Below are positions 13,901 to 27,500 of a stretch of DNA of 64,000 nt, in pieces. The position numbers and the translations under genes were made by a program. The first letter of the stretch is position 1. Each line of letters begins with the position of its first letter. The notes beneath the pieces were generated by a model. That model was not told the DNA's origin and ran no database searches. It saw nothing but the letters and a program-made list of their open reading frames with translations. This DNA comes from Bubalus kerabau (lineage: Eukaryota > Chordata > Mammalia > Artiodactyla > Bovidae). The stretch spans positions 138,893,697-138,957,696 of the forward strand of contig NC_073627.1 in NCBI RefSeq assembly GCF_029407905.1, read 5' to 3'.

Positions 13901-16900
13901 ACAATGTTATGAACCCCTGTCCATAGTTCTTCAGGCACTCTATCAGATCTAACCCCTTGAATCTATTTGTCATATCCACTGTGTAATCATAAGGAATTTG
14001 ATTTAGGTCATATCTGAATGGCTTAGTGGTTTTCCCTACTTTCTTCAACTTAAGTCTGAATTTTTCAATAAGGAGCTCATGATCTGAGTCACAGTCAGCT
14101 CCAGGTCCCATTTTTGTTGACTGTGTTGAGCCTCTCCATCTTTGTCTGCAAAGAATATAATCAATCTGATTTTCGTATTCCACCATCTGATGAAGTCCAT
14201 GTGTAGAGTCATCTCTTGTGTTGTTGACAGAGGGTATTCTATGACCAGTGCATTCTCTTGGCAAAACTCTATTAGCCTTTGCTCTGCTTCATTTTGGAGA
14301 AGAAAATGGCAATCCATTCCAGTACTCTTGCCTGGAGAATCCCTTGGACAGAGGAGCCTGGCAGGCCACAGTCCATGGGGTTGTAGAGTCAGACATGACT
14401 GAGTAACTCACACACACACAGACACACAGACACACACAGACACACACAGACACACACACTGCTTCATTTTGTAGTTCAAGGCCAAACTTGCCTGTTACTC
14501 CAGGTGTCTCTTGACTTCCTACTTTTGTATTCCAATCCCCTGTGATGAAAAAGACATCTTTTTTTGGTGTTAGTTCTAAAAGGTCTTGTAGGTCTTCATA
14601 GAACTGTTCAACATCAGCTTCTTTGGCATTAGAGGCATAGACTTGGATTACTGTGATGTTGAATGGTTTGACTTGGAAATGAACCGAGATCATTCTGTCA
14701 TTTTTTGAGACTGCACCCAAGTACTGCATTTTGGACTCTTTCGTTGACTGTGAAGGCTACTGCATTCTTCTAAAGGATTCTCACCCACAGTAGTAGATAC
14801 AATGATCATCTGAATTAAATTCACCTATTCCCATCCAATTTAGCTCACTGATTCCTAAAATGTTGATGTTCACTCTGCCATCTCCTGTTTGACCACTTCC
14901 AGTTTATGTTGATTCATGGACCTCGTATGCAATTTTGTTCTTTACAGCATTGGACTTCATTTTCACCACCAGATGCATGCACAACTGCATCTGCACAAAT
15001 GCACAACACATTTCTGCTTTGGCCCAGCCTCTTCACTCTTTCTGGACCTATTTCTCTGCTCTTCCCCAGTAGCATATTGGACACCCACAGAAGATGAGGT
15101 GGGGGGCTCATCTTCTGGCATCATATCTTTTGCCTTTTCATACTATTCATGGGGTTCTCAAGGCAAGAATATTCAAGTGGTTTGTCGTTTCCTTCTCCAG
15201 TAGACCACGTTGACAAGGTGAGGAGGCTGAAGCTAAAATCAGACTCTCTACTCCACTTGGCTACAGTAAAAATATTTAATTATTTCCTGAATGATAATTC
15301 AGTTTGCAAACCAGAGGATCTGTCTCTCTATTCTTATCCTCAGGATCACAGTAACAATGCACTTCAGGTTGCAGGAACCATGGCCCATGAAATGGGCCAT
15401 AACTTCGGAATGTTTCATGACAACTACAATTGCAAGTGCCCTTCTATAGAATGTGTGATGGACGGATCATTAAGGTGAGCCTTTCTGGGAAGATGATACT
15501 TATTCTTGTTTTGGGTTCACTCTGGGCTATGCTATTCTTTTCTGTCATATTTATCAACCTGTTCAAACATAAGCAGCATCAGGACATGATCATGAATGTG
15601 GGTCTATACCAGTCTACCTATACCATCACACTCTTTGTGATGCCAAGGACTGTAGCCCACCAGGCTCCTCTGTCCTTGGAATTCTCCAGGCAAGAATACT
15701 GGAGTGAATTGCCATTTCCTTCTCCAGAGGATCTTCCCAACCCAGGTATCGAACCCAGGTCTCCTGCATTGCAGGCAGACTCTTTACCATCTGAGCCATC
15801 AGGGAAGCCCCATACCATCACACGGTACTATATATATATATATCATGTAATATTTTTCATTAACTGAGACATAGTTTAAACATATTGTCTCTTTGCTCTT
15901 GGGGTGACATATCACTCTATCCTCATCTTAGGTGCACAAGATCTGGGTTCAGAAGATCATTAGCATTTACCACAGTTTCAATGAATTCAGATTGGTTGCT
16001 CATAAGGGAAAAGTTTTAGAAGAAAAATCTAATTAAAGAAGAAGGAAATTAGAACACTTACTAACACCATACACAAAAATAAACTCAAACTGGACTAAAG
16101 ACCTATATGTAAGGTGTAACACTATGAAACTCTTAGAGGAAACTATAGGAAGAACATTCCTGACATAAATCACAGCAGGATCTTTTTCTATCTACCTCCT
16201 AGAAGATTGAAAATAAAAACAAAAATAAACAAATGGGATCTAATTAAACTTATAAGCTTTTGCACAGCAAAGGAAACCATAAAATGAAAAGACAACCCTT
16301 AGAATGGGAAAAAATATTTGCAAATGAAACAACTGACAAGGGATTAACCTTCAAAAACATACAAAGCGCTCATGTAGCTCAATATAAAAAAAAAAAAAAA
16401 AACAAAAAACAGACAATCCAATCAAAAAATGGGCAGAAGATCTAAATATATATTTTTCCAAAGAAGACATACAGACAGCTAAAAGCACATGGAAAGGTGC
16501 TCGACTCACTCATTATCAGAGAAAGGCAAATCAAAACTACAATGCGGTATCACCTCACACTGCTCAGAATAAAGTGAAGTCACTCAGTTGTATCCAAATC
16601 TTTGCAACCCCATGGACAGTAGCCTGCACCAGGCTCCTCCATCCATGGGGTTTTCTAGGCTAGAGTACTGGAGTGGGTTGCCATTTCCTTCTCCAGGGAA
16701 TCTTCCTGACCCAGGGTTCAAACCCAGGTCTCCTGCATTGTAGACAGACGCTTTACTGTCTGAACCACCAGGGAAGTAAAAAAAAATCTACAAATAGGGC
16801 TTCCCTGGTGGTTCAGTGGCTAGAAGTCTGCTTTGCAATGCAGGCAACAGCAGTTCTGTCACTGGTCCGGGAAGATCCCATACGCTATGGAGCAAGTAAG

Positions 16901-18520
16901 CCCGTGTGCCACAAATACTAAGCCCCTCTAGAGCCTGCAAGCCACAACTACTGAAGCCTGTGCACCTAGAGACTGTGCTCCACAGCAATAAAGAGTAGCC
17001 CCCACATGTCATAACTAGAGAAAAGCTGCGTCCAGCAACAAAGACACAGCGCAACCAAAAATAAATAAGTAAAATAATTATAAAAAGAATACATTTATTA
17101 AAAAAAATAACTATAAACAGTAAATGCTGGAGAGAGTGTGGAGAAAGGGAACCCTCCTACACTGTTGGTGGTAACATAAATCGGTGCAGTCACTATGGAG
17201 AACAGTATGGAGGTTCCTTAAAACAATAAAATTAGAGCTATCATACCATCCAGCAATTTGTCTCTTGGGTATATATATGGAGAAAATATATACCATATTT
17301 TTATTGGTATATATTCTGAATTATAATTCAGAAAGACACGTGCACCCTAATGTTTATTGCAGCATAATTTACAATAGCAATGATATGGAAGCAACTTAAA
17401 CGTCCTTTGACAGAGGAATGGATAAAGAAGATGTGGTTCATATGAAATATTACTTAACCATAAAAAGAATGAAATAATGGCATTTGAAGTAACATAGAGG
17501 GATCTAGAGATTGTCATATTGAGTGAAGTCAGACAAAGACAAATATATGATATCACTTATAGGTGGAATAAAAAACCTCAAGAGATGATTGATATTTGGT
17601 CTCGGTTTCAGAGTGCTCATTTAAAATGCTGAATTATGTGCAAACTACATTTTACATAGAAATGTATCTCAAATAGTTCCCATTTGTGTTCTCTTCCATT
17701 AGAGGTCATTTCTATGTAAAACCATCAAAATTGCCGTTCTAGGTCATGTCCATTTGATGGCCTCTAAACCCTTCAGTTCAGATGGTAAAGTGTCTGCCTG
17801 CAATGCAGGAGACCTGGGTTCAATCCCTGGGTCGGGAAGATCCCCTGGAGAAGGAAATGGCAACCCACTCCAGTATTCTTGCCTGGAGAATCCCATGGAT
17901 GGAGGAGCCTGGGGCGCTACAGTCCACAGGGTCGCAAAGAGTCAGACATGACTGAGCAACTTCACTCACTCACTCACTCACTCATAGGTGGAATCTAAAA
18001 ATAGGGTATAAATGAACTTATCTATAAAACAGAAATAAAGTTACAGATGTAGAAAACAAACTTATGTTACCAGGGGTTTGCTGCTACTGCTGCTAAGTCA
18101 CTTCAGTCATGTTCAACTCTGTGTGACCCCATAGACGGCAACCCACCAGGCTCCCCCGTCCCTGGGATTCTCCAGGCAAGAACACTGGAGTGGGTTGCCA
18201 TTTCCTTCTCCAGTGCATGAAAGTGAAAAGTGAAAGTGAAGTCGCTCAGTCATGTCCGACTCTTCGCGACCCCATGGACTGCAGCCCACCAGTCTCTTCC
18301 ATCCATAGGATTTTCCAGGCAAGAGTACTGGAGTGGGGTGCCATCACCTTCTCTGACCAGGGATTTAGGTGGGGAATATATTGGGAGATTGAGATTGACA
18401 TATACACTCTACTATACATAAAATAGATAACTAATAAGGACCTACTGTATAGCACAGAGAACTCTACTCAGTACTTTGTAATGGCCTATATGGGAATAGA
18501 ATCTTAAAAAGAATGGACTT

Positions 18521-18564
<44 letters not shown>

Positions 18565-21500
18565 CTGGTTTACTTTGTATCTGTATACCTGAAACTAACA
18601 CAACATTATGCATCAACCATACTCTAACAGAAATTTTTTTAAAAAGAATGTTCTCACAGGAAGATGAAGAGAAAGTCTTCGAAAAGAGATTACATACTCC
18701 TGCCTCATCTGAGGCAAAACTGCTCTGGAATTTTATCTTTAAAAACCCCACAATTTCTTTGCTGTGTTCATTTTCTCTTGTATTTCCTTCTCTCAGTTCA
18801 CATTGGCTAAAGTTAAGTCTCCCATGCCCTTCCACAAAATAGAATATGACTTGCAGGCCAGTTACGTATCTTATGCTATCTCTTCCACATATCACTGCAT
18901 TTTTATTTTAAAATTTTTTTAAAAAATTTTTATTTAAATACAGTTGATTTACAATGCTGTATTCTTCTGTACAGCAAAATGACTCATATATATATGTATA
19001 TACATATGTATGTATATGCACATGAATATATATATATATATATTATTTTTCATATTCTTTTCCATTATGGTTTGTCACAGAATGTTGAATATAGTCTCCT
19101 GTGCTGTACAGTAAGACCTTGTTGTTAATCCATTCTATATATGAGAATTTGCCTCTGTTAATCCCAAACCCCAATTCCTTCCCTCCTCTCTTCCCACCAC
19201 TGCCTTTTTAAACCTCATCCTTATTTATGGAATGAAAAGAGGCCATCAATTTAACTTCCTCTGAAGGAAAGTGAATTCTTAAACATATAAGTAAACAGAA
19301 TTTTAGTGCCTTTAGCGTTTCTCAACCAAAATGACCTAAGGCTGAATGAATGAGATTATCAGGATAAATTAGAAGAATTTTCAATTTATTAAACAGCAAA
19401 CTGGATGCCCTATTTTGAGATGTGGCCATACTTGCTCATTAAGCTGGAGGTATTTCTACTTGCCCAGGTGAGCTAATTCAGGCACAAAAAAAATGAGCTC
19501 ATGATTTAGCAGCTGCTGAGTGGATTCCATTCGCTCTTTTGGGTTATGTTTTGAGTATATCACACTCAGCATCTGATATTTCTCCCTATCTACTCAGTGT
19601 GATTGTATTGTTTTCTCTTTCCTTACCTTTACAGCATAAATATACCTACAGACTTCAGTTCCTGCAGCCGGGCCAGCTTTGAAAAATTCTTTGAAGATAA
19701 ATTATCCAATTGCCTCTTTAATGTCCCATTGCCTACAGATATCATATCCACCCCGATCTGTGGGAACCAGTTGGTAGAAATGGGAGAAGACTGTGATTGT
19801 GGGACCCCTGAGGTACCACCAGCTCTTTTTAAAATGATCTAGTTTGTTTTTCAATTGCTTAAGAGATGAACTGTAAAAGAACATATGTGTGCGTGCTAAG
19901 TCACTTCAATAATGTCCAATTCTTTGGGACTCCATGGACTGTAGCCTGCCAGATGTCTCTGTCCATAGGACTCTCCAGGCAAGAATACTGGAGTGGATTG
20001 CCATGCCCTCCTCCAGAGGATCTTCCCCATCCAGGGATTGAGCATGAGTGTCTTATATCTCCTGCATTGGCAGCCTGTTCTTTACCACTGGCCCCACCTG
20101 GGAAACCCAAATGAACCTTGTGTTTCCTGTAATTTTGTAGATTTGTGTTTGTAGACAGTGGTCAGATCAACCTTTCTCACAAAAAAACCCTGAATTGCTT
20201 AAGATCTTCCTTGTTTCCTTCTCAAGCTTCCTTCCCCATCTTCTGTTTTATAAATTCCACCCACCAGCTTGGGCTTCATATCCTCAACCCTCCTTTTTTG
20301 GGAGAAATACCTCACATTTCTTATGTGCCTAAGACTTACTGGGCAGTTACTTTAGACCCAGCCCTATGATAGATCTCAGAGAGTGGAAATAGCTTGCTTA
20401 GGGTCATGGGGCTGGTAAACGGAGGAGCCAAAATCTGGATTCAGGTGTTAGGTGTGTTTTTTTTTAACAACCCTAGAGCTTCCCTGCCCTGGAATTCAGT
20501 CATTTCTCACTGCTTTGGGACTCAGAAATTGTTATCATTCAAAGTGCCTGGCTTGGTCCCACCCTCTTGACAGGGCAGCCAGGACTCTGAATGGGACCTT
20601 TGCCCCTATCTTATTAACATTCAAGTGAGTACCAGGCCAAGCCCTTAGGGTGTGAGCCTTTCAGTAACTTGAAAACTGTGCATGCTTGCTCAGTGTCCAA
20701 CTCTTCAACCCCATGGGCTATAGCCCACCAGGCTCCTCTGTCCATGGGATTTTCCAGGCAAAGATACTGGAATGGGTTGCCCTTTCCTCCTCCAGGGGAT
20801 CTTCCCAACCCTGGGGACCAACTCTGTATCCTGTGTCTCCTGCACTGGCAGATGGATTCTTTACCACTGCACCACCTGAGAAGCCTAACTTCAAAATAGG
20901 ATTACACATTTATCGTTTCTGTGGGAAAAAGGAAACTTTCCCAGATGATATTTGTTTGAAATAAGGTCAAGAGTTTCAACACTAAAAATTTGTGACTCTA
21001 AATACATCACACCTTTTGGCTGAATTTAAACAGCTGGGAGGGATTGGGGGCAGGAGGAGAAGGGGACGAGAGAGGATGAGATGGCTGGATGGCATCACTG
21101 ACTCGATGGACGTGAGTCTGGGTGAACTCCGGGAGTTGGTGATGGACAGGGAGGCCTGGCGTGCTGCGATTCGTGGGGTCGCAGAGTTGGACACAACTGA
21201 GCGACTGAACTGAAACAGCTACAAGGGGAGGTTCCCCAGTAGTATTTTCCCCCATGCCTCGTGTAGGTGTCTGATTTCCCAGAAACAAGGAGGAGAGAAG
21301 AAGACAAAGTATATTGCCTTACAGAGAATTGAGTTAAATGTCAAACTTGAATAAAGAACTATATTTTTAGATTTTCTGTACATGCTCTAGAGCTTAAACT
21401 TACTGCTGGATAGATACAAAACTGATGAGCTGAATTATGTTCATTAGTTAGAAGAATCTGATTTTCAAAAACTATCCCTTTTTTTGTTTTATTTCATATT

Positions 21501-24500
21501 TCACCAAAAATATACCATGTTCAGTATTAATCTGGTAGATTGTAGAAGCTAGAAAAGATATTTAAAAAAGAAAAAAACAAAGTCAAATTCAGATAAACTC
21601 AATATTTCTAATGTTAAACTTGTGTTTTTTCTCCCAAATTATTTTCAGACCGCTTCAAAGGAATGTCTGTGTGATGAATAAATTATATTATGAATAGTGC
21701 AAAAATGAGACCAAAAGCTAATCTGGCATTTACATTTGTTTCTGGATTTCTTAGGAATGTACTGACATTTGCTGTGATGCAAAAACATGTAAAGTGAAAG
21801 AAAATGTTCAATGTGCATTAGGAGAATGCTGTGAAAAATGCCAGGTAAGATTATTATTTATTTATACCTTAATAATTATGTTTGCTCTTTGTTTTTTTTT
21901 TTTCTGCATTAAAATCTTATCTTAGGGGTTATGTTAAATGAAATAGGCAAAGTAATATTTTTCTGTCTGTAAAATAATGTTAGCTACCATCTCTCAAGTC
22001 CTCACTGAATACTTTGCAACCTTGGGCTCTTTAATTCTCTGACAGCCCTTTGAGGTAGATATTATTATTTAATTTTGTTTTTGAGGGGACAGAGTCTCAG
22101 AACAGAAAATATACAAAATAATATAGCCACTAAATGGCAAACTCCAAATATGACCAGTTCTAAAGCCAATGTTTGGTTACTCCTACCTACTGTTTCTTCT
22201 GATGCCATGGGATCTTCTTGGACCAAGTCCAGTAACTGTTTGCATATACCCTTTGTCAACAAAAACTGAATCAGTTAATCTAAGAAAGAGATGGAAAATT
22301 TCATTCTAGTCAAATTGAGGATCATAACGGGAAGACCATCTCACAATGCTCTGGAAACCAGTGAGCCCCATTAGGAGTCAAAGCACAGCTGTGTAAGTTT
22401 TTCAAGACAAATACATTAATTAACATATTATCGATAATTTACACAATCCAGATCTAAGTGCCATCATGGCCCCTTACAAGCTCAAGAAAGAAAGTTATTG
22501 TTGGTGCTGGGAGGATGTTGCTCTTTATGGTTGAGCAGGTATTTCTGCCCATGGGGAGGTTTGGTTCATCCTAATGCAGATACACAATGCACGTTCAGGG
22601 GAGAGAGGAGGCCATAGGGCAGAGATACTTTTTTATGTTTAAATTTTTCTTGTCTTGCCATAAAATATGAATTTATTTCATATTTTAATAATGGCTTAGT
22701 GGGAAATTTTATTTTGAATAATATAGGGGTTCCTTTATCTTCATCCTTTGAAGTCACTTCCAGATGAAATTCTTAGGAAAAAAAGACTTAGGATGAGGAT
22801 GCTCTGTCAGTTTCTCTGTGGGGCTTTTTTGAATTTCTCTTCCAGTTAAGAGTTTAGCATATTTCATTCTACTATGGCACAGAATTCTGTATTGTGATTA
22901 TTTATCTGTTTTCTTAATTAAACTGATTGTTAAGGTCCATGATCTGATTCATGCTCACTTAACAAAGAATTGCATATATTTTAAATGCACGGTAATCATG
23001 TAAAAAAGGAATATGCAGATGGCATGCTGGGTTATAGATAGTGTTTGGGATAGATGTTTTTTGTTTGTTTTTGTTTTGTTTTGATGTTGGAGGGGAAGGA
23101 AAGAAATAAAGAAAGCCAAAAGGAAGAAAATTGCAGAATGTAAGTAGTATTCAGCAAGTATTTAAGTCCCATTTGTTAGAGATTATGGGTGATAAAAAAA
23201 AAAAAAAGTAGCTTGTTTCTAACAAGCTGTGTGTGCTGTGCTTAGTCACTCAGTAGTGTCTGATTATTTGTGATCCTTTGGACTGTAGTCTGTCAAGATC
23301 CTCTTGTCTGTCAGGGGAATGTGTAATTTCCTCGGTTCTGTCTCACTGCAACAAAGATTTGAAACAGCGGACCAGTGTTACAGTTCAGTTACAGCTCAGT
23401 TTTATTTGGCAAGCAAAGCATAGTACACCCTCAAGTCATGAGGGCAGGCCGACCCCAAAGGAGAGGTCTTGGCTTACTCCTTTTACTCATGTGTTTTCTC
23501 TCCACTGAGCCTGCCCTATGCAAATTGGGCTAGCCAAGAAGCGGGTATGTTTGTTTCACAGGAAGTTCTCACTCCAGTCCACAGGTTTTCTTTTGTTGTA
23601 TTTTTGCAGGCTTTTCCCTTTCTTTTTTAGCCACTGCCATTTTGGACTCCTTTTTCCTATTCTAACTACCTAATATTTCCCCCTCAAGAGATGGGAGACC
23701 CAATTCTTTGGGAATAGGGGCGTCAGGGTCTCTCTGGCTACTTCCTGCTGAGCTGGGATGCGAGGTGCATTGGACCTCCCCCTCTTTCTAGTCTCAAGCC
23801 TTAGAGTCCTTACAGCGGTGTCCGTCTAAGGGTGAGTGATATTTTCCATGGTCGGATGTAGTTTCATCTATCCTTATTGAACTAGCACTGCATTTTGTAG
23901 CTTGTTGACCTGGGCAGAGACAAAATGGGTTAAACAATTGATAACGCATGGAGCAATCATAAGCAGCATCAATATGGTGATAACAGGGATTAGTAGGGGC
24001 ATTAGCCAACTCCAAATCCCCCCTTGCCAAGAGAAAGATCCCCCAAAGAGAGATTGTAGCCACCCTGAGAACCCTCCAGCTTGTTCTTTGAGCTCATTCT
24101 TTGAGATCCCTTAGGATTTGAATGTTTTTCTTGAGGACTGTGAGACTTTAACTTAGCTGGAGGTTTTTACCCAGAAACAACACATCTCATTCAAGATGGC
24201 TCAAGTCCCTTCTTGTTCAGGCATCAGGAAATCTATCTTCTGGATTTTTCTGTATTTTGGAGTACAACCCCTGCCAAGCTGTGTTGGCTCTTTAGAGCTT
24301 TCCTGAGAAATCTTATCCCCAGAAACTTAATTTTGGGGGTGTTCATTAGAATGGCACTCATCTGTAGTCCTGAATAGTTATCTGAGATCTCCCAGGGGCT
24401 TACAGGTATATTGAGTGTCCTCTTCTGTTTTCTTCCACAGCTTGACTCATTAGTAGTAAATCCAGGAGTTGTGTCCTGGTACCTTGACTGTTGTAGGGGT

Positions 24501-27500
24501 AGAAAGCATTACAGGATAGGGGGCTCTTCCATTTGGGCTAGAGTTGAGTCTTTGGGGACCCATCTTTCCAGACTTTAATTTGGACTTGAGTCCCTGGAGC
24601 ATATTGTGGTAGGTCTTTAGGATCTTTTGGGTCCTGGTTGACAACCCACAAGTGTATATCTTGTTGGAATTGCCCAAAGGCCATGGATTAAGACTGGGGG
24701 GTCTGAACCTCTGGATCTAGGAAGAGGTCATTGACATAACAAAAAGTCTCCCATATAGCATCACATAAGGACTAAGACCAACCTGTTCCTTAGGGGCAAT
24801 ATGGGTGCAGAGGAGAGATATTGGTAAAGCCTCCTTCCATCCCAGGGAGGTCTCCTAGGTTATCTTTTTTATCATTGATTTTAAGGATTGGTTGGCTCTT
24901 TCTACTTTTCCTGAAGACTGAGGGCTCTAGGCACAATGAAGGTAAAAAGTAATGCCCAATGCTTTACAGACCGCTTGGGTGACCTTAGAAGTAAATGATG
25001 TCCCATTGTCACTTTGTAATGAGCTTGACAGACTAAATCTTGAAATGATTTCATGGAACAGTTTTTTTTTTTTTTTTTTTTTTTTTACCACCTCCTCAGT
25101 CTTCTTAGTGTGGGTGGGAAAGGCTTCAATCCATCCTGTGAATGTATCTATCATGACTAGTAGGTATTGAGAAATTGGCATCTGGGGGAAGTCGATCTGC
25201 CAGTCCTCTCCTGGGTAGGTCCCACGTCATTGGACAGGCTGGGCCAGCTGTGGTCCTCAAGCTCCTTGGGAGTTGTTTAATTGGAAAGTGGAACAAGAGA
25301 CCACTTGCCTTATAGTCGTTTGGAGGCCTGTTCCTCTGAAGGCCCTTTCTAGTAATCTTTGGAGGCCTTCTCCCCTAAATGAGTGTTGGCATATAAGGAG
25401 TTAACCAACTACCACTGGAAGTACCCAGGCAGGAAAAGGAGTCCCTCCTTTTGGAACCACCCCATAAGATCTTCTTGAAAGCCCTTGGTCTTAGCTTTAA
25501 GAGTCTCACTTTCAGAATATAAAGGAGTTTCTGGCAAATTAGTCTGTGGAACTAAGGTGGTAACACCTATTAGGTCATTGTTTTGTCATGCTGCTCTCTT
25601 TTTGGTGTCCTTTACAATGGGAGACTGAAACCTCAGCAGGAAGATGGACTGCCTCCAAGAACCTAAGGATTTGATCACCATATTTGATTGGGGACCCTTG
25701 TGTGGTCTAGAGGCCTCTTTCTTCCTAAAATAGCAGCATGTGCATGTAGCACCAGAAAGGCATAATTGGAGTCAGTGTAAATGGCTACTCTTTTTCCTTT
25801 TCCCAGCTGTAGAGCTTGAGTCAGGGCTATTAGCTCAGCCAATTGGCCTGAAGGACCTGGTGGCAAAGGTTTAGCCTCTATGATCTCAAAATTGGAGTCT
25901 ACTGCATATCCAGCTCTTCTTTTTCCATCCAAGACAAAGCTGCTTCCATCAGTGTACCAGATTTCCTCAGGATTGGTCAGAGGATCTTCTGACAATCCCT
26001 CTTGGGGTTTTGTCCAGTGGTCCAAAGTTTCTAGGCAAGAGTAAAAGGGGAGAGAGTCCTTGGGGCTAGGCAGGAACATAGCTGGATTAAGAACCTCACA
26101 AGGGGATACAGTCAGGCCTGAATTTTCCATCAGCACTACTTGATATCTGAGGATCCTTTGATTAGACATGCATAAATGGCCTCTCCCATTTAGGAGTTGT
26201 TTCATTTGGTGGCTGGTAAAAATAGCTGATTTGCCCCTAAAGTTCAGTTCAGTTGTTCAGGCATGTCTGACTCTTTGCGACCCCATGAATTGCAGCACAC
26301 CAGGCCTCCCTGTCCATCACCAACTCCCGGAGTTCACTCAGACTCACGTCCATCGAGTAGGTGATGCCATCCAGCCATCTCATCCTCTGTTGTCCCCTTC
26401 TCCTTCTGCCCCCAATCCCTCCCAGCATCAGAGTCTTTTCCAATGAGTCAGCTCTTCGCATGAGGTGGCTAAAGTTGCCCCTAAAAGAGAGTTTTAAAGC
26501 ATCTTCTATCAGGACTTCAATAGCTGCAAGATTTCGAAAGCAGGGAAAGATCTCTTCCCAATAAAGGAGTAGGACACTCAGGCACCACCAGAAACTGGTG
26601 GGAAAATATTTGTCCATCCGAGCAACAAAGAAGTGCTTAGGTGAATCTTTTTGTTATTGTTTTTCCTGTAGCAACAAAAATGGCACAGGTTTGGGAGGAG
26701 AATGCTCCAGAGTAGGAGGTCAGGACAGAGTAGGTAGCCCTGTGTCAACCAAGAAATTCTTGGACCTACCTGCCACAACCGGTTGGACCCTTGACTCTGG
26801 CTCCATGAAGGTTATCTGTGACAGGTAGGCTGGCTGGAGCAGGCCACTTCAGTTCTGTTGAACTATCAAGAGGGAAGGTTTGGTGCTTGACCTTGAGGCT
26901 CTTGGGTCCCAAGGGCAGAGTGCCACCCAGTGTCCCAATTGATGGCATTTGTAGCAAACCATTTTAGCAGACTTGTCACAGTTTGGACACTCTTTGGCCC
27001 AATGTACCACCTGTCTACAGATTAGGCATGTGCCTTGTGCCTTGTCCTTCAAGGACTCAGAGTTTGCCATAGGGCTTCCCTGGAAGACAGCCAGCATCTG
27101 GACATGCCTTATTTCTTTCCTTCTTTCCCTTTCCTGGGCTTTGGCCTCCTTCTCCTGTTCTGTTATAAAAGGTATTGGTGGCTGTCTGGACCATCTCTTC
27201 TAAAGAGACAGCAGGGTCCTGCTGCTGTAGCTCTTGCAACTGTATCCTGATGTCTGATGTACACTGGGATAGGAATTTGTCCTTTAAGATCACCTGTTCC
27301 TCATAAGAGTCTAAGTTGGTAAACTTTTGAAGGGCTTCTTTTAGACTTTCCAGAAAGGCAGTGGGGTTCTTGTTGGACTCCTGAGTTATTGCTGAGACTG
27401 GGTAAAGTCCCACAACTAATAGGCTTCCTTCTATTTTCCTTGGGTGGACTTCCTTAGGGGTGAGTCTATCTGAAGCTTATCCTACCCAGTACTGTTGTAA

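Larger units (their letters stand above)
16030..18640 (+). mobile_element. L1 3' part (end of ORF2 and 3' UTR), sense, split by four SINEs
   Basis: Segments at 16050-16570, 17090-17590 and 18360-18640 are sense L1: GGACTAAAGACCTATATGTA, GTTGGTGGTAACATAAATCG, ACCTACTGTATAGCACAGAG and ATACCTGAAACTAACACAAC. SINEs at 16573, 16797, 17771 and 18079 interrupt it. Confidence 0.82.

Noticed and set aside
15149..15478. 109-codon frame starting at 15149 and running into the catalytic exon
   Set aside because: The first half is intron and BovB sequence. The AG at 15343 is the correct exon start because phases match on both sides.
18513..18842. 109-codon + strand frame beginning with alternating Tyr-Ile
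   Set aside because: The repeat comes from the (TA)n microsatellite.
18464..18895. 143-codon - strand frame
   Set aside because: It runs through a TA microsatellite and L1 3' UTR, so it is an artefact of repeats.
21651..21683. Short segment after TTTTCAG coding ECLCDE and a stop, resembling the start of the next disintegrin exon
   Set aside because: There is no donor and a stop occurs after ten codons. The similarity to the real exon at 21755 is too short to call a duplicated exon.
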